Shown here: in pieces, positions 27,840 to 40,761 of the stretch | How the letters are laid out: every line of letters starts with the position of its first letter | Position numbering within the stretch: the first letter of the stretch is position 1 | DNA from: Sphagnum compactum | Lineage: Eukaryota > Bryophyta > Sphagnopsida > Sphagnales | Assembly: GCA_965153455.1 (NCBI GenBank) | Contig: OZ234496.1 | Location: 5,651,207-5,715,206, forward strand | DNA length: 64,000 nt | Direction: 5' to 3' | Program-made: the position numbers and the translations under genes | The notes under the pieces: generated by a model | Database searches by the model: none | Told to the model about the DNA's origin: nothing | The model's input: the letters and a program-made list of their open reading frames with translations, nothing else

Positions 27840-28180
27840 ACACCAACAATTAGGAGGTTGGTAAAATATTTATGCTTGCAATGTCTATTTTCCCCCTTAT
27901 AAATGTCCATCCAAGTTGGGGTATGGACGAATCTACAACATATTCTCCTAGCACAAACGTTACGATGTGACAATTGAAAATTATCCAAGTTGTTCATGCA
28001 TATATTTTGTTGTAATGTCAGCAACTTTTTTGGGTGAGCATGGGGGATAGGTGCAATGTAAGCACCTATACCATATCCTACAAAACATAATGTATTGTGA
28101 ATAGATGAAAAATTCATTCATTATCCCACATGGAATTGGGGCATGGTTCAACGTTTGTTGGCACATGTTAAAACATGTGA
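27840..28180 (+). repeat. Dispersed repeat family R2, copy 1
   Basis: Collinear with 37705-38030. Shared blocks include a TATGGAC phrase, GATGTGACAATT or GAAGTGACAATT, GTGCAATGTAAGCAC or GTGCATTGTAAGCAC, and TAATGTATTGTGA(A/G)TAGATG, followed by AATTCATTCAT. Open frames of up to 98 codons on the minus strand are not preserved between the copies. Confidence 0.75.
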
Positions 28181-29984
28181 AAGCCAATGATATGAGAATA
28201 AGGTTGCATTTGCATCATTTTTCTTGTGCCTATTTCATTTACATTATTCAAAAGAACGTGTGTACAAAAGTACAATTCACATTGCTAAAATTAGTAGAAA
28301 AGTTCAAAGGACAAGTCACTATGTGGGAAAAACTAGTTTAATATTATGTGGTCAAAAGATTAAAATTTGGACTATATTATAGTTACATCATTCTTGGAGG
28401 AGTTAAATTGTTTCAATTGTGGTGAATGCTTCAAAGGTGGTGCAGTAGGCTTTACAACATGATTTGATGATATTCTGAACCTTTATTACATTTGTGATCA
28501 AATTCATTTATATGGAATCTTTAACCTAATCTAGTGTCTCCATTTTTCAAAACCCTCCCATGTTAGTATTGCAAACCACAAGCACCATTTGAACAAATAA
28601 ATACAACGACTAAAGGAGTAGTTGGTGTTTTCATTTCTAAACCTTTGTCCACATTGCAAAATATTTTGGGCTTCATCAAACATTGAAACTTTCAAATAAA
28701 AGGTCAAAAAGGTACAAATGAATACAAAATGGAGGAAAAAATTGGAATCATTGAATTGCGTTCAAGGAATTCAAATAATAATGTGTTATTTTTGTTACTC
28801 ATACAATATGAATGTTTATAGAATGCATAATATTGATCATTTTGCAATTGTTCCATTACCTTTTTTACAAATCCATGCATTTTGGTGGGTGAACACTTTC
28901 CATTATTGGGCACCTCCTTGTAATAAAATTTGATAGCCATATTGGCTATAGTATAAACTCACAATACAAATAAGGGTTGAATAATCAATTGTTATCAACC
29001 AATGATTATTGAAATAAATCTTAAAACTGATTGTAGAAAATGGAGAAAAAGAAATGGACATTTGTAGATAGATTTTTCTTACCTTATACATATGTTCAAA
29101 AACAACTTTAAATGTGAGAGAGTTCCATGTCTTCCAAGAGTTGCCCTCACATTTTTTGGACACATTAACAACAAGGACATTGACCTTGAACTGTTTCAAA
29201 AGAATAATCTTGATGCTTTGAATATAGAATTTCAAGTTGTCCAACATTAAAGAGCTACAACATGATGCATTATTACATGAACATAGGTAAACAAGAAGAA
29301 TGGAGGGAAGGAACACAATGAAGAAGGTAAGATCATATATTTGTTAAGGTTAATTGTGGTTGTCAGTAGTTCCACAAAGCCATAAAATGTATCCAACAAT
29401 ATGGAATTTATAGATATGTGCCAAAAAGAAGGTAGGACATAATAGAAAACCCTATCCCCTTTTATTGCATTTGGAATGCCCATTCCATTTTAAATTTGTT
29501 GATCTTTAAAGCTAGATAAATAGTTGGCATCAACACCATGCAACACAAAAGGTATCTTCATCCTAGCCTTCTTCTTTGGAAAAATTTTGTACTTTTCTAA
29601 TATCTCAACTGTATGGATTTGGATTGCTTGAATAATCTTATCAAATGACATCATATCATTCTCCAATGATTCCTTGGAACCATAAATATACTAAACCAAG
29701 GAGATCACATTAACAAAAGCAAAATTTAAAGCAAGTTCATTGTAAAAAATAAGAAACTATTTGGGCTTTATTTATATCTTGCATGGTTGAACTTCAAACT
29801 AACTTTGACGATTTGTGTCCCAAAACTTGGATAAATATGTAATAAACATAAAATATATATACAATTATGTTGAGAATGACAAATGATTACAAGGAAGAAA
29901 AAATAACTACTATGGGAAAACTTGGAAATTTGAAAATATGCCAAGATTATTGCTACTTTAAAAAATAATTGTTGAATTATTCTT
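28181..29984. other. AT-rich intergenic sequence
   Basis: No gene recognised. A 137-codon minus frame (28903-29316) is rich in Ser, Ile, Phe and Cys and has no motif I can name; I treat it as chance. Confidence 0.4.
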
Positions 29985-30300
29985 GGCATCAAAAATACCT
30001 TGTAGAAAGCTTCAAAGTTTTCCTTAACTACTTTCGAAGTTGAGAATAGTTCAACAAAAAAAAAATTCAAAGAAGGAGGAGCCAAGCCACACTTGGCGCC
30101 AAAAGTATCTAAACCTTGAGTAAAAAATGGCCAAGTTATTTTTGATGCCAAGAGTAATTCCATTTTAGCAAAAGGGGGGGCTATTCTTAATGATTATAAT
30201 AGTTTAGTTGTAGGAAAAAAAGATTGAGCTACTTTTAGTGTTGAAAATAATTTAGTTTCCAACAAAACAAAAGTGATCGAACTACCACAAGCAGAAATCT
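29985..30300. repeat. Diverged short repeats of the TTTTGATGCCAAGAGTA type, cluster 1
   Basis: Variants of ACTTTTGGTGTTGAGAATAG or ATTTTTGATGCCAAGAGTA recur in both orientations about every 40-100 bases (near 29985, 30035, 30100, 30140 and 30230). The same phrase recurs at 32.5-32.8 kb and 33.6-33.9 kb. Confidence 0.55.
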
Positions 30301-32001
30301 TGGGTTTTTTTACTACTAGCCATTGCAACTTCTTGTCCAATTTGACCACTATTTGACTTATTATCATCATGCACAAATAACAAGTGAAACTGTTTTCTAG
30401 TTATTTGTGCATAATCTCCATAGTGAAAACAATGACTTCCTTATTCACTAACATTAGATTTTTTTCGCCATGTTGGATTTTATAATAATGAAAAAACATC
30501 TGACATGGAAAATATCTCAACCCTAGGCTCCTTGCAAGAGTGGTAATATTGTTTACTCATTCTTTTAACAACTTTTCAACTATTAACATCTATCATAAGT
30601 TGAATCAAGTTTGATAACAAGTGGAGATAGCTGCACCTTACACTTACACAAGAAGTCACCTTATTTTATTTTTTAATAATTTCAAATTGTTGATGTGAAA
30701 ATTAAGGTATCATTTAACTTTATTTACACATTGCATCATAATGGTTAGTGATTGTTTTTGACATTTCTTCAATTATCAACATGGCACATGAAATGAATTA
30801 CACATTTTTATCATGTTGAAACCATTGCTCATGGGTTGCATTTTACACTTATCATAATTTAATAAGACACGTGCAATAACTTATAAAACCTCACATTTCT
30901 TGAACTATCAACATTTGCACATGAGTTAAATAATTCATTTTGAACGTGTTAAATCCATTATTGTATAATTACCCAACAATTAATATACAACACCTTTTTT
31001 TTAACTTGCATATTTTTTATTTTTTAAAGGAATGTTCCCCCTCAAAAAATTTCCTTGAATTTTCATTATTTTCTAAATTTTCCCCCAAAAAGAACCACTA
31101 ACTTGTAAAAATTTGCCACCAAAGATTAAAAATATATATTGTTAATTAATGAAGGGGGAGGTAATCCAACTATTTAATGCCAAAATATCACCAAATCATG
31201 TTCTTTTATATTTTTACAAAGGTAAAATGTAATGTTGCATTATTAAAAATAATAATATAAATAATATGTTGTGATACTCTTTTCAAAATTGTGCAAATAA
31301 TCATTTTTATTAGTCTATAATTAATGTTGTTAAACAACTATAATGTTTTTAAAAAATGATTATTTAATTTTATTTTTTTTAGTGGCCAATTTTTGCCAAT
31401 TTAAAAGGGGGGGCATCAACAATGGTTTTTTCCTCAAAAATATCAAATTTTATCGATTTTAAAATTGATATATTTTCAAGTTAATATTGAAAGATTTAAA
31501 AAAATTTGCAACTCCATAACTCTTATATAAGCAAATGTGGGTTAAACTATTTATGGGTATTACAATTTAAATAACATCACATTTTTATTAAAAAAAATTG
31601 TACATAATCATATTAAGGAAAACAAAACTTACAATTCTTCAAAAATTGAACATATATTTTACACAACAAAAATATCTTTGTTAAATATTTAATGAAAACA
31701 CTTTTGAATTCACATTGAATTGAATCCTGTTTATGAAGTTGTAGATGAATTTAAACAAAAAAGATTTGTAGATTTTATTTTTTATTCATAACATATTATT
31801 TGAAGTTTTTTTTTGAACCCTTTAAATTGCATAATTTTAAATTATATATATATTCAATAGATTACTGAATAAACTTCAAGATCATGTTTTCATTTTTAGC
31901 ATTTGAATAAATTTTTTAAAAAATATGTATGTTTAACTTTGAATCTTTCAAATAGTTTCATGTCAAAAATTATAAAGTTAAACTTTCTTTTTAAAGTCTT
32001 G
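30301..32001. other. AT-rich intergenic sequence
   Basis: No gene recognised; dominated by A/T homopolymers and AATAAT-like runs. Confidence 0.45.
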
Positions 32002-32062
32002 AAGCGGTGTGGTGGTGAAGACCTTGGTGCATCTCCATGAAGTCTTGGGTTCAAACCTTGAT
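32002..32062 (+). repeat. tRNA-like head, probable SINE remnant
   Basis: GTGGTGGTGAAGACC (A-box-like) precedes GGGTTCAAACCT (B-box at 32047-32058) by about 25-30 bases, as in the tRNA-derived heads of plant SINEs. The sequence does not fold as a complete tRNA. What follows (TGATG, ATATA) is low-complexity. Confidence 0.4.
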
Positions 32063-32539
32063 GAATTCGTGCATTAATGTATGTAATGTGTATATACATT
32101 GATGTATCAATGTATATAATATGGTATACAAAACATGTATGATGATGGTGAATATCTTCAAAATATTTTGATAAAAAAATCCAAACCAAATGAAAATAAT
32201 AATAATAATAATTTAAAATCACATGACATGTATTTTTGTTATGGCATGTCATGAAAACTTTACAATTCTTGACCAAAAAAAGAAAAGAAAAGAAAAATGT
32301 TAAAAAGATGTTACATGATGACATGACATGTTAATCCATGTCATATTACTTTGGGACCTCATAATATCCATGTCAAATTTTTTTAATTATCAATTACTTG
32401 GTGCAACATGTCACTATCTGAAACAACTAAAAACCATTTTATTAAAAATGACCTAATCAACTAATCTTTTTTTACCAAAACCATATAAGTTACATATTAA
32501 TGAATTTTATCTCATTTCATTAAAAACATAGTGGATTTG

Positions 32540-32770
32540 GGTAATGGAAAAACCCAAGATTTTTTCTTGTGTATCATTAAACCTAAAAGTAATTCGACTA
32601 ACACAACAATAAAAAAACATCAATTGAAAATAGCTTAGCCTGACCAAAACATGAAGGAATTGAGTTACATTTGGTGTTGAAAGTAACTTGACCTCCAACA
32701 AAACAAAGGTGACCAAGTTATTTTTGGTGTTAAGATTAGCTTAACCATCACAACAAAAAAATCCTTGGCC
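32540..32770. repeat. Diverged short repeats of the TTTTGATGCCAAGAGTA type, cluster 2
   Basis: TTTGGTGTTGAAAGTAACTT, CTCCAACAAAACAAAGGTGA and TTATTTTTGGTGTTAAGATT correspond to phrases at 30220-30280 (TTAGTGTTGAAAATAA, CCAACAAAACAAAAGTGA). The order is the same, which supports a common origin. Confidence 0.6.
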
Positions 32771-32899
32771 AAAAGTGTTAAGGGGGTTGGATGAGTATGT
32801 GATTTTGGATGAACAAGGCAATTGGGATAGGGACTGATCAAGGAACTTTGTTAGTTTGAATTTTGAATTCTTGTTGTTTTGATCATGATGATGTGATTT

Positions 32900-33053
32900 C
32901 ACTACAACACAAGGTGTCCCTGTACGCCAAGTGATTTCATTGGATTTTGAGTGAATTCACTGGTTGTAGTGAACAGGGACTACTGAAGAAGCAATGAATT
33001 CAATGATCTAATGAACGAGGACTAATGAACTGCACCCACATTTTGTAGTAGTG
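32900..33053 (-). mobile_element. CACTA-type MITE, copy 2 (154 bp)
   Basis: Read on the minus strand it starts CACTACTACAAA and continues with about 35 bases identical to copy 1 at 24229. The other end reads CACTACAACAC on the plus strand. TTT lies on both sides (32897-32899 and 33054-33056), a plausible 3-bp target duplication. It is 44 bp longer than copy 1 because it retains a segment between two AGTCC-like direct repeats. Confidence 0.88.
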
Positions 33054-33056
33054 TTT

Positions 33057-33589
33057 GGGATAGTTCAAAGGGTTAAAGTTTTGGAGAACAAGGGAGAGGG
33101 AGGAAGGAAACATAGAGTTTGGAGAAGCATAGGAGTTGTAGGTACTTGTGGTAGAAAACCACACACTCTGTTTGAAATAACACAAATTTTAAGTGTTTAT
33201 TTGGATTTTTTAAACAAAACATGGAACTACACTATAATTTTGATTGATGTTTCCAGTAATACAGAAAAGCACATACTTCTATAATGAATTATATGTTCAT
33301 CTTTTGTGTGAATTTTTTGTAGTATCAAATCATGATGAAATGAATTGTAATATTGTTTTTAGAGGTTTTATTTTTTTATTTTATTTTTATTAATGTGTTA
33401 TGAAGTGTAAATTATGGTTATATGTAATAACCATGAATATAATGTGTTAATGAATGGTAGTGTTAAGTTTGTTGAAACTTAAAAACATGAATAATGAACA
33501 TATGCATGTGAAATGCAAATATGTTGTTACAGTAGTGTGAAATATTTTGCAAAAATTTTAATTTCACTTATACCAAATAGTAATTCAAC
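33057..33589. other. AT-rich intergenic sequence
   Basis: No gene seen. Open frames are below 80 codons. Confidence 0.4.
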
Positions 33590-33910
33590 CATTCCAAAAA
33601 ATTCAAAAACCATAAGCTAAACTACTTTTGATGCCAAGAGTAGCTAGGCCTCAACACACACACCCAAAACAAAATACAAAAAACAAGGAAATAATAGCAT
33701 GAAATCAAGAAACAATGAAAAAAAAACAAAAAACAAGAAAATAAGTAGTTAGAAACAAGAAAATTACAAAAAAATCAATAAAGCTTGGAATAGTTCACCT
33801 TGCTCCAAAAGGTAAAACAAGGAAGCAATTACATGATATGAAGAACAATAAAAAAACAAAACAATAAAATTACAAAAAAAGACCAAAAAAAGCTTGGAAT
33901 AATTCACCTT
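33590..33910. repeat. Short-repeat cluster 3, with AAGCTTGGAATA direct repeats
   Basis: ACTACTTTTGATGCCAAGAG matches the clusters at 30 and 32.6 kb. Downstream, AAGCTTGGAATAGTTCACCT and AAGCTTGGAATAATTCACCT form a direct repeat about 110 bp apart, embedded in A-rich ACAAGAAA/ACAAAAAA sequence. Confidence 0.6.
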
Positions 33911-34519
33911 GCTAAAAAAGATAGGATCTTGATCCTTGTCCCCTTTCCTTCACAAACAAGAATGTCTCCTCACTTTCAAAAAAATCAAAGCACAATGAAA
34001 ATGAAGTTGTATTAAAACCCTAAATGTACCAAGAGCATAAACTACATAGCTTTTCCTTTTTTAAATCCTAAATTTTTAATATACATACCTTCATTCTATG
34101 CTTGTTCCCTTTGAAACATATGCTTCCTCCTCACAATCCTCATCAATTTCTTTGGTTGATTCTTCCTATTATCACAAATATAATGTGCAACAAGATTTTG
34201 TGGAATCCATGGAAAAACTTCATTGTAAATAAGCAATGAAACTTTTTCAAAATCCTTGGATTCCATTGGCATGAATATCTATTTTATCATCCATTCACTA
34301 ATAGGCTTATTACACAATAGTCATGTAAGTTTTGTTCAATTCATAATACAATTTGGTGATGAGTTGTATTTACAAACTTTATTGATGCAATGATTTGTTT
34401 GCATTCCTTTGCTTGATTTGTTACTTTGATTATTTAGGTTGTCCAAAGTTGATAATAATTCTCATTATTTCTAACCAAATTATGTTCACTATTATAAAAC
34501 ATTGTTTGTATGCAAACAA
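33911..34519. other. AT-rich intergenic sequence
   Basis: No gene or recognised element. Confidence 0.4.
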
Positions 34520-34930
34520 TGGTTATAATATTTGTTTAGTAATATACAAAGGGTGTTGAGTATTAGGCTCGTATGTAGGGTTGCATAAAAAATTGTTATG
34601 GCCAATGAAATTGTTGGATTTAGTTGGTTGAATATGTTCTTTTAATTACATTGAATAAATGTTTAATAAGTTTATAGGTTTGTGAATTTTTTTTAAACCA
34701 CTTGAAATGCTTGAAGGGACCACTTTTTCCAGTGTTTAACATACAAGGGTTGTGTGTAAGCCTAAAGATGAATTTATTAGGCCATTGGTGGTTTGAATTT
34801 ATTAGGCTATCTTGAATATAGTGACAATTAAATGTTTAATGGTGTTTGGTAGGTTTGTGTGAAATTTAAAGGAATGATGAAAAATGTTTGAAAGGGACCA
34901 CTTTACATAGGTTACTGAAAAATGATTGTT
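34520..34930 (+). repeat. Dispersed repeat family R1, copy 3
   Basis: Shares GGGTGTTGA, AGGCTCGTATGTAGG and CCAATGAAATTGTTGGATTT with the copies at 113-500 and 26895-27470. A CTTGAATATAGTGACAATTA block corresponds to the subrepeat of copy 2. More diverged than the other two. Confidence 0.65.
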
Positions 34931-37704
34931 TATAATGTTTAGGTTTTTACCTTATTCCATTCATGTTGCTATGGATGTTGCTTTTGATGGTAACAACAAA
35001 ATCATAAATGATATTTAGTAGGTTATGATATATGGAAGCTAAAGACTACATTAGTTGGTCATTATAGGTAGGTATAGAATTGTAAGGGACTAGTTTCTTA
35101 GAAACTCATAAGGCACCATTTTCACATTAAAAACTGAAACTTCTATCACAAACAAAACCTTTCATGTTGTTGATGCCAAGAAAAAACCCAATGAGGATAC
35201 AACAAATTTCCATTTGTTAGAATGGACATTTATTGATTTGTTAATTCATTTGATGAAGATGGGATGTTTTTTCTTTCTTTGAAGACCAATTCTCTAGGTT
35301 TTGATATGCCATTGGTTTTTTTGCTTCTATTTCCCAATATTGTGTGTTGGAACCTTTAGCAACATTGATGGCTACCAAAACATCCAATTTGTTTAGTGTT
35401 GTCGATTGCTTCAATGTAATGTCTCTCACCTAGAATGCATTAAACAAGTTGAGGACTTTGAACCAATTACAACAATATCAACATACAAATGTCCCTTACC
35501 TTATTTTAATAATGACATTGTGTTCAAGAGCTTTTGCCCCTATGTCCACCAATAAGGCACTTGGGTCAAATGCAAGGAATGGAGAGAAAATTTGATGGCC
35601 ATGATTAATGTAAGGTGAAGATAATCAACATTAAGAATGATTTTGGATTGGGTTTTCAAAATAACGAATGTTTGGGCCACCTATGTTGTTTAAATGACAC
35701 TTGTGACAAGTTTGTTTGATTTAATGCTCACAATTAAATTGCTTGGGGTAGCAATTCAATTCAACTTCCCATTGTGGGTCATTACACTTTAGGTCCTCCC
35801 ACCTCCATAACATCATTCAAAGATTACACCCCAATAGAGATTACATTGACAACATGTTTTTACTATTCAATGTAGAGTTCATTATGACTACCTTTAGGAT
35901 AATTGTTTTTTAAGACACATGTTAGGTCAAAAGGTATTTTTTTATAAAGATGTTTATCAATGATTGTGCCAATAGTGTGGATTTGGTTAGGCAAATGCAA
36001 CATGGTAATGATCTAGAAAATGCATAGATGATGTTTGATCATGTCAAACATGTAAAGGGATAAACAATCATGGCATGTCACGTTTACAACTTGATGTATT
36101 GTAAATCATGATGATTACTATTTGCCACATGTAATCAAAATCCACAGAAGCCCAATGTGTCTTATGGATGAAACTTAACAAGGGGATGCTCAAATATGGA
36201 ATCATTAAAATTCATTTCAAGGTTTCATTGTAGATATTGTGCAAGCAAATTGAAATGTTGTTATAATTGTTTATGGGTATAAAAATCCCACTATGGACAT
36301 GGTTAACAAGGATTGAACTTGCATCTTTCATTGGATTTGGTCACTTGGTATGTACACTCCAAGTAATTGATTAAATCAAAGTTTCAAAACTAACATAAGA
36401 CATTGTTTTACAAATATAATAATGCCACATCTTTGGAAAGTGTTAATATTCGTATGTTACAATTCGATGTTGGTGTTATTCCTTTGGGTTGTTAGCAAAA
36501 ATGCGATTTACAAACTCAATAACTGGTTGAGCTTTTAGCACTTCCATGTTTAACAATGGGGAAGATTCATGTTACATGTAAAACCTCCCACTAACGTTTT
36601 GTTAATTTTATTGTGGATAATTCACATGTCATGCAATTTTTCAATTTTACATCATTTTTTCAACATGCTTGTAGAAGTTCACATTGGAAGAACTTGCATA
36701 CATGCCAACTTGTAATTTGTCAAAGATAGAAGATAGTTTTCAACATTTGGCTTCAACAATTTGGGAAAAGGGGAGCTTGTTTGTACATCGTCACATTTGA
36801 TGATTATGTGCAAGCTTTCAAATAACATTCATTGCACACATAACATTTGAAAGGTGGTTGATTGGGACAAGGTCTGGATAAAAATGAATTTCATTTGTGT
36901 AGAACTAACCAATTTGGCAATTTGTTGCAAATGGTAATAGTTATCACAAAATACTCACTAACTCCTCTTATACTTAAGGACACTATATTTGGAGGGTGAG
37001 GAAGTATTCGGATCCCATAGGCGAAACACAAATCTTCCCTTAAGGTTAGAAGGGAATTCATACATGCATGGCCATGTTAATTTATCTTATCCATAAGTCA
37101 ACGCCACTTTTATTCACATCAAAAGTGGATTAAAGGTACATGGTGGTCAGTACATTGATACTGTGAGATGTGACATTTTGGTTCTTGTTTGCACGCACAA
37201 TGGTGGGGAGGTTTGTGAAAATGTTCATGACCATGGTGTTTGGTGTATTGAATGGTGTCCTCCCAAGTCCAACATTCAATGTTATGCATTCTAAAAGAAC
37301 AACAAACATTATTGCATAGCCATCATCTCAACAAAAACAATTATTGGCATTCATGTTCAATCTTATGATGGTTGGTGTTTGGTTTTAGAGGTGCCCCTCA
37401 TGAGCTTCACAAATTATAGTTTTGTGACAATGACTTTAATCATTATGTGGGAGGCATAGGAAGGAAATGTGCAATTGATAGGCCCTTTATGCTTGCAATG
37501 TTGATTGTGCAAGAAAGGAAAAATTTCACTCTAGATGAAATAACAATGCTAGAAGAAATTAGTTTTATTTTTCGTGGATAATGAAAATGTCCTCCTTGGA
37601 ATCTTTTTGGTAGTGAGAGTTTTGTCTTTATGTATCAACCATTGAATACAATTTTTTGGCGAATTTGGTGATTTAGGGCGCTCAAGCTTTCCAATTAACA
37701 TCAA
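34931..37704. other. AT-rich sequence between R1 copy 3 and R2 copy 2
   Basis: No intact gene. The segment from about 36950 to 37500 is less AT-biased and contains a plus-strand stretch open for about 50 codons (37140-37296) with several Cys and His residues. This might be a trace of an old element protein. I cannot assign it. Confidence 0.35.
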
Positions 37705-38030
37705 AATAGGTGGGAGATTAGTTATGTTATGTAAATAATTGTTTTGCCACCCAAATAGGTTCCTCCACTAGAGTATGGACTCAAATATAACATCATTCTT
37801 GTTGCACCCCAAAACACAAAGTAATATGAAGTGACAATTAAATTTTTTTCAACTTGCATTTGCATGGATTTTATCACAATGATGATAAGTTTGCTAGGTG
37901 GATGGGGAAGTGGGTGCATTGTAAGCACATGTGTTACATTTTGTAACATGTAATGTATTGTGAGTAGATGGAAGAATTCATTCATCATTTGACTTAGAGT
38001 TGGAACAAAGTTCAATGATTAATAAGTCAT
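37705..38030 (+). repeat. Dispersed repeat family R2, copy 2
   Basis: Collinear with 27840-28180. GAAGTGACAATTAAA, GTGCATTGTAAGCACATG, TAATGTATTGTGAGTAGATG and GAATTCATTCATCAT align with the first copy, with small indels. As with copy 1, it lies downstream of an R1 copy on the same strand. Confidence 0.75.
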
Positions 38031-40761
38031 ATTATACAAGTCTTCTATTCTTCTATGTATAAATAATGAAGCATAATCCAAAATTATAGACTTGTAATGT
38101 GTGTACATGGACAATACAATTTATTTATACACATTTGTCATGTGTTCTTTCATTTGGCTTTGCTTTTGAATATGGAGTGTAATCTAGTAGAGTCCATCTC
38201 ACTTGTATTGTTGAATTTTGAGAGAGAATACATCCAAAATTAAATATTTAACATTATAAGTCTTAAATGTAAGTTAATTTGCACTATCAAAGCTTCAAAC
38301 ATAATCCAAAATGGAAAATTAGTTGTTGTTTATGAATACGGACAATACATTAGATATACACGTTTATCAAGTATTGAAATTCTTTCATTTTGCTCTGCTA
38401 TTGAATTTGCTTAGTCAAATACTTGGATGAATGTGAAATTTGAAAATTACATCTAAAAGTTGAATAATTTGATATCCAAGATAACGTTCCCAATGTGGAG
38501 CTTGAATCATAATCCAATTTCAAGAATCCAACAAAGTTTTAAAACAAATTCCAACCTCATTTACAACTTTCATCCATTTGCAATGCTTGAAAAAATTTCA
38601 TTCATTTCCAACTTTACATCTATTTCCAAATTTCATCCATGTTTAAAGTTTTGACCATTTGACAAAATATTCATACATGTGATCAAATACTCCCTTGACG
38701 TGGTAATGTTCAAAAAATATTTTATCTCTATGGTACATATTATTTTGAAAAACTCCCTTTAAGCTCATGTGTTCATGTTCAATTGCTCACACTCACTTGT
38801 TTGTTGCTCAAACTCATGTGTTCACAAGTTAGCATGGTTGGGTTGGATTCAAATACGTTCTTGAGTTTTTTTGTGACATGCTTGAAACAATACACTTAAT
38901 TATAACCACAATTGGTCTTCAACTTAAAGGTTAGATTATGAAAAGTTACAAATATCATTTTGAATATATTTCCAAAAAGAACCTTTTCAAAATTGTCAAT
39001 ATATTCATAATTATCATATTTTTGCAAAGTTGGCATCATAAATCATAATTTCAGCCAAATTCAGAAAAAAAGAAGAAGCATAGATTTAAATGATTGCGAA
39101 AATGGTCGAAATTTTTTAATGCAAGAGAATTGAATGTAAAATCACCCTATTCATCACATAAATGGATTCAACTTGGGCCCAAATTCAATTATTTTTAAGA
39201 ATGGCACCTCAACTTTGCCTTAATTTAATTGTACAATGAAAATGAAAGTTATTTTAAAGGGTTAAGTACCAAGTACATTCAAACATTTGTTTGAAATTCA
39301 ATATCACATTTTTTTGTGTGATTGCACTTTGACATATTGTCCCTAGGTTATGATTGGGTTGGTTATAATATGTAACATATAAAATAACATCTTGATGCGT
39401 TGGATTGAATGCAAGAAAATTTCTTAAAAAACACAAAGGTGAACCTTTTAACCCCTAAACATTAGGGTGGGCCAATTTGGTCCACTTTTTAGTGTATTTT
39501 TGTTTTTATCTAATATTTAGGGGTTAAATTTAATTGACTTGATGTTTTATTATGTTCAAAATGTGAACCAAAATCCAAATGATACCACATTTCCATTGTA
39601 TAGGTTCCTTATCAGGGCATGTTTGTTTTTAATGTGATTTTCATTTAACAAGATGAAAGAATGATATCTTCAGTGCATTAAATGATAACAAAAAAAATTG
39701 CAATGTGATTCCAAAATGACAATAAGAAATATCATGATTGTTATCTTTAATCATTATTTCACATATTGGTGTTCCAATGTACCAATGTAAGTGTATCTAA
39801 TATTAGATTAATGGCATTGGGATCATGATTTCTTTTTTCTGAAACCAAATTTGCTGTTTTGAAAGTTTTGGCAAATTTTTCCACTTAAAAAGTAAAAGTA
39901 CTAGAATTTACATTAAAAGTTTGAAAATTTCCAACAAAATTTGTTGCCAAGTGGCAAAAATTCATCACAAAAAAAAAATCTTGATTGGGAGGAAAGGATG
40001 TAAAGGCATCAAAGATGAACACAAGTAAACAAATTTGACCTATTGGGTCTAAGGGATGATGCACCATTACCATTCAATGAAATTGCAAGTTAAGTTTAAC
40101 TACCAACAACAATTTGCTTGGTTTAAAAATTGATCAAAGTTAAAAAAAAAGTAGTTTGCAAATGCTAAATCCACTATAACCTTGTGTGCATTATTCTATT
40201 GCTATTTATACTTATAAGGTGTGAACAAATTGGGAAATAATCTAAATTTAACGAAGGATTTGAAAGGTTGTGAACTTCCACAACTACATTGTTCAACCTT
40301 TTTAGCCAACTTTGTAGCATACAATCCCCCATGGTATTATATTGTGTAGTTAAAAGGAATTCCTTAAAGTTATACCATTTTAATGTTGACAAAAGACTCA
40401 AGAGATGCCAATTTTGTTAAAGTAACACACACACATGGTATCAAAATCAAAGAAAGATATAACCTTTTCCACCACTGGCTTCCTGCTTAGGATGCCAATC
40501 ATTTAAATCCTTAACCTATGATATTCTATCTAGAAGATCTTTTGGTTTTGCTTGAGATTGTTCTTGACAAGGCCTCTATATTAGTTCGTTTGCATTGTTC
40601 ATTTATTGGGGGGAAATGTGTAGTAGAAAAATTTGTTTTTTTAATCTTTTTACCCTAACATTAGCTTAGTACAAAATCCCAAGCATCATTACATTATCCT
40701 TCGAGCTTCACACCTCACACCTTAGGATTACTCTCAATGCGTGTCTAGGTGGGGTAGGACG
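38031..40761. other. AT-rich intergenic sequence
   Basis: No gene recognised. Open frames are all below about 80 codons. Confidence 0.45.

Noticed and set aside
28903-29316. 137-codon minus-strand frame
   Set aside because: AT-rich composition typical of chance frames, no motif, and no supporting splice or repeat structure.
29768-30163. 131-codon minus-strand frame
   Set aside because: It overlaps the short-repeat cluster near 30 kb and has no known motif; the frame is not maintained in the other clusters.
31896-32324. 142-codon minus-strand frame rich in Tyr, His and Ile
   Set aside because: It spans a SINE-like head, ATA repeats and AAT repeats. The product is low-complexity, so this is noncoding.
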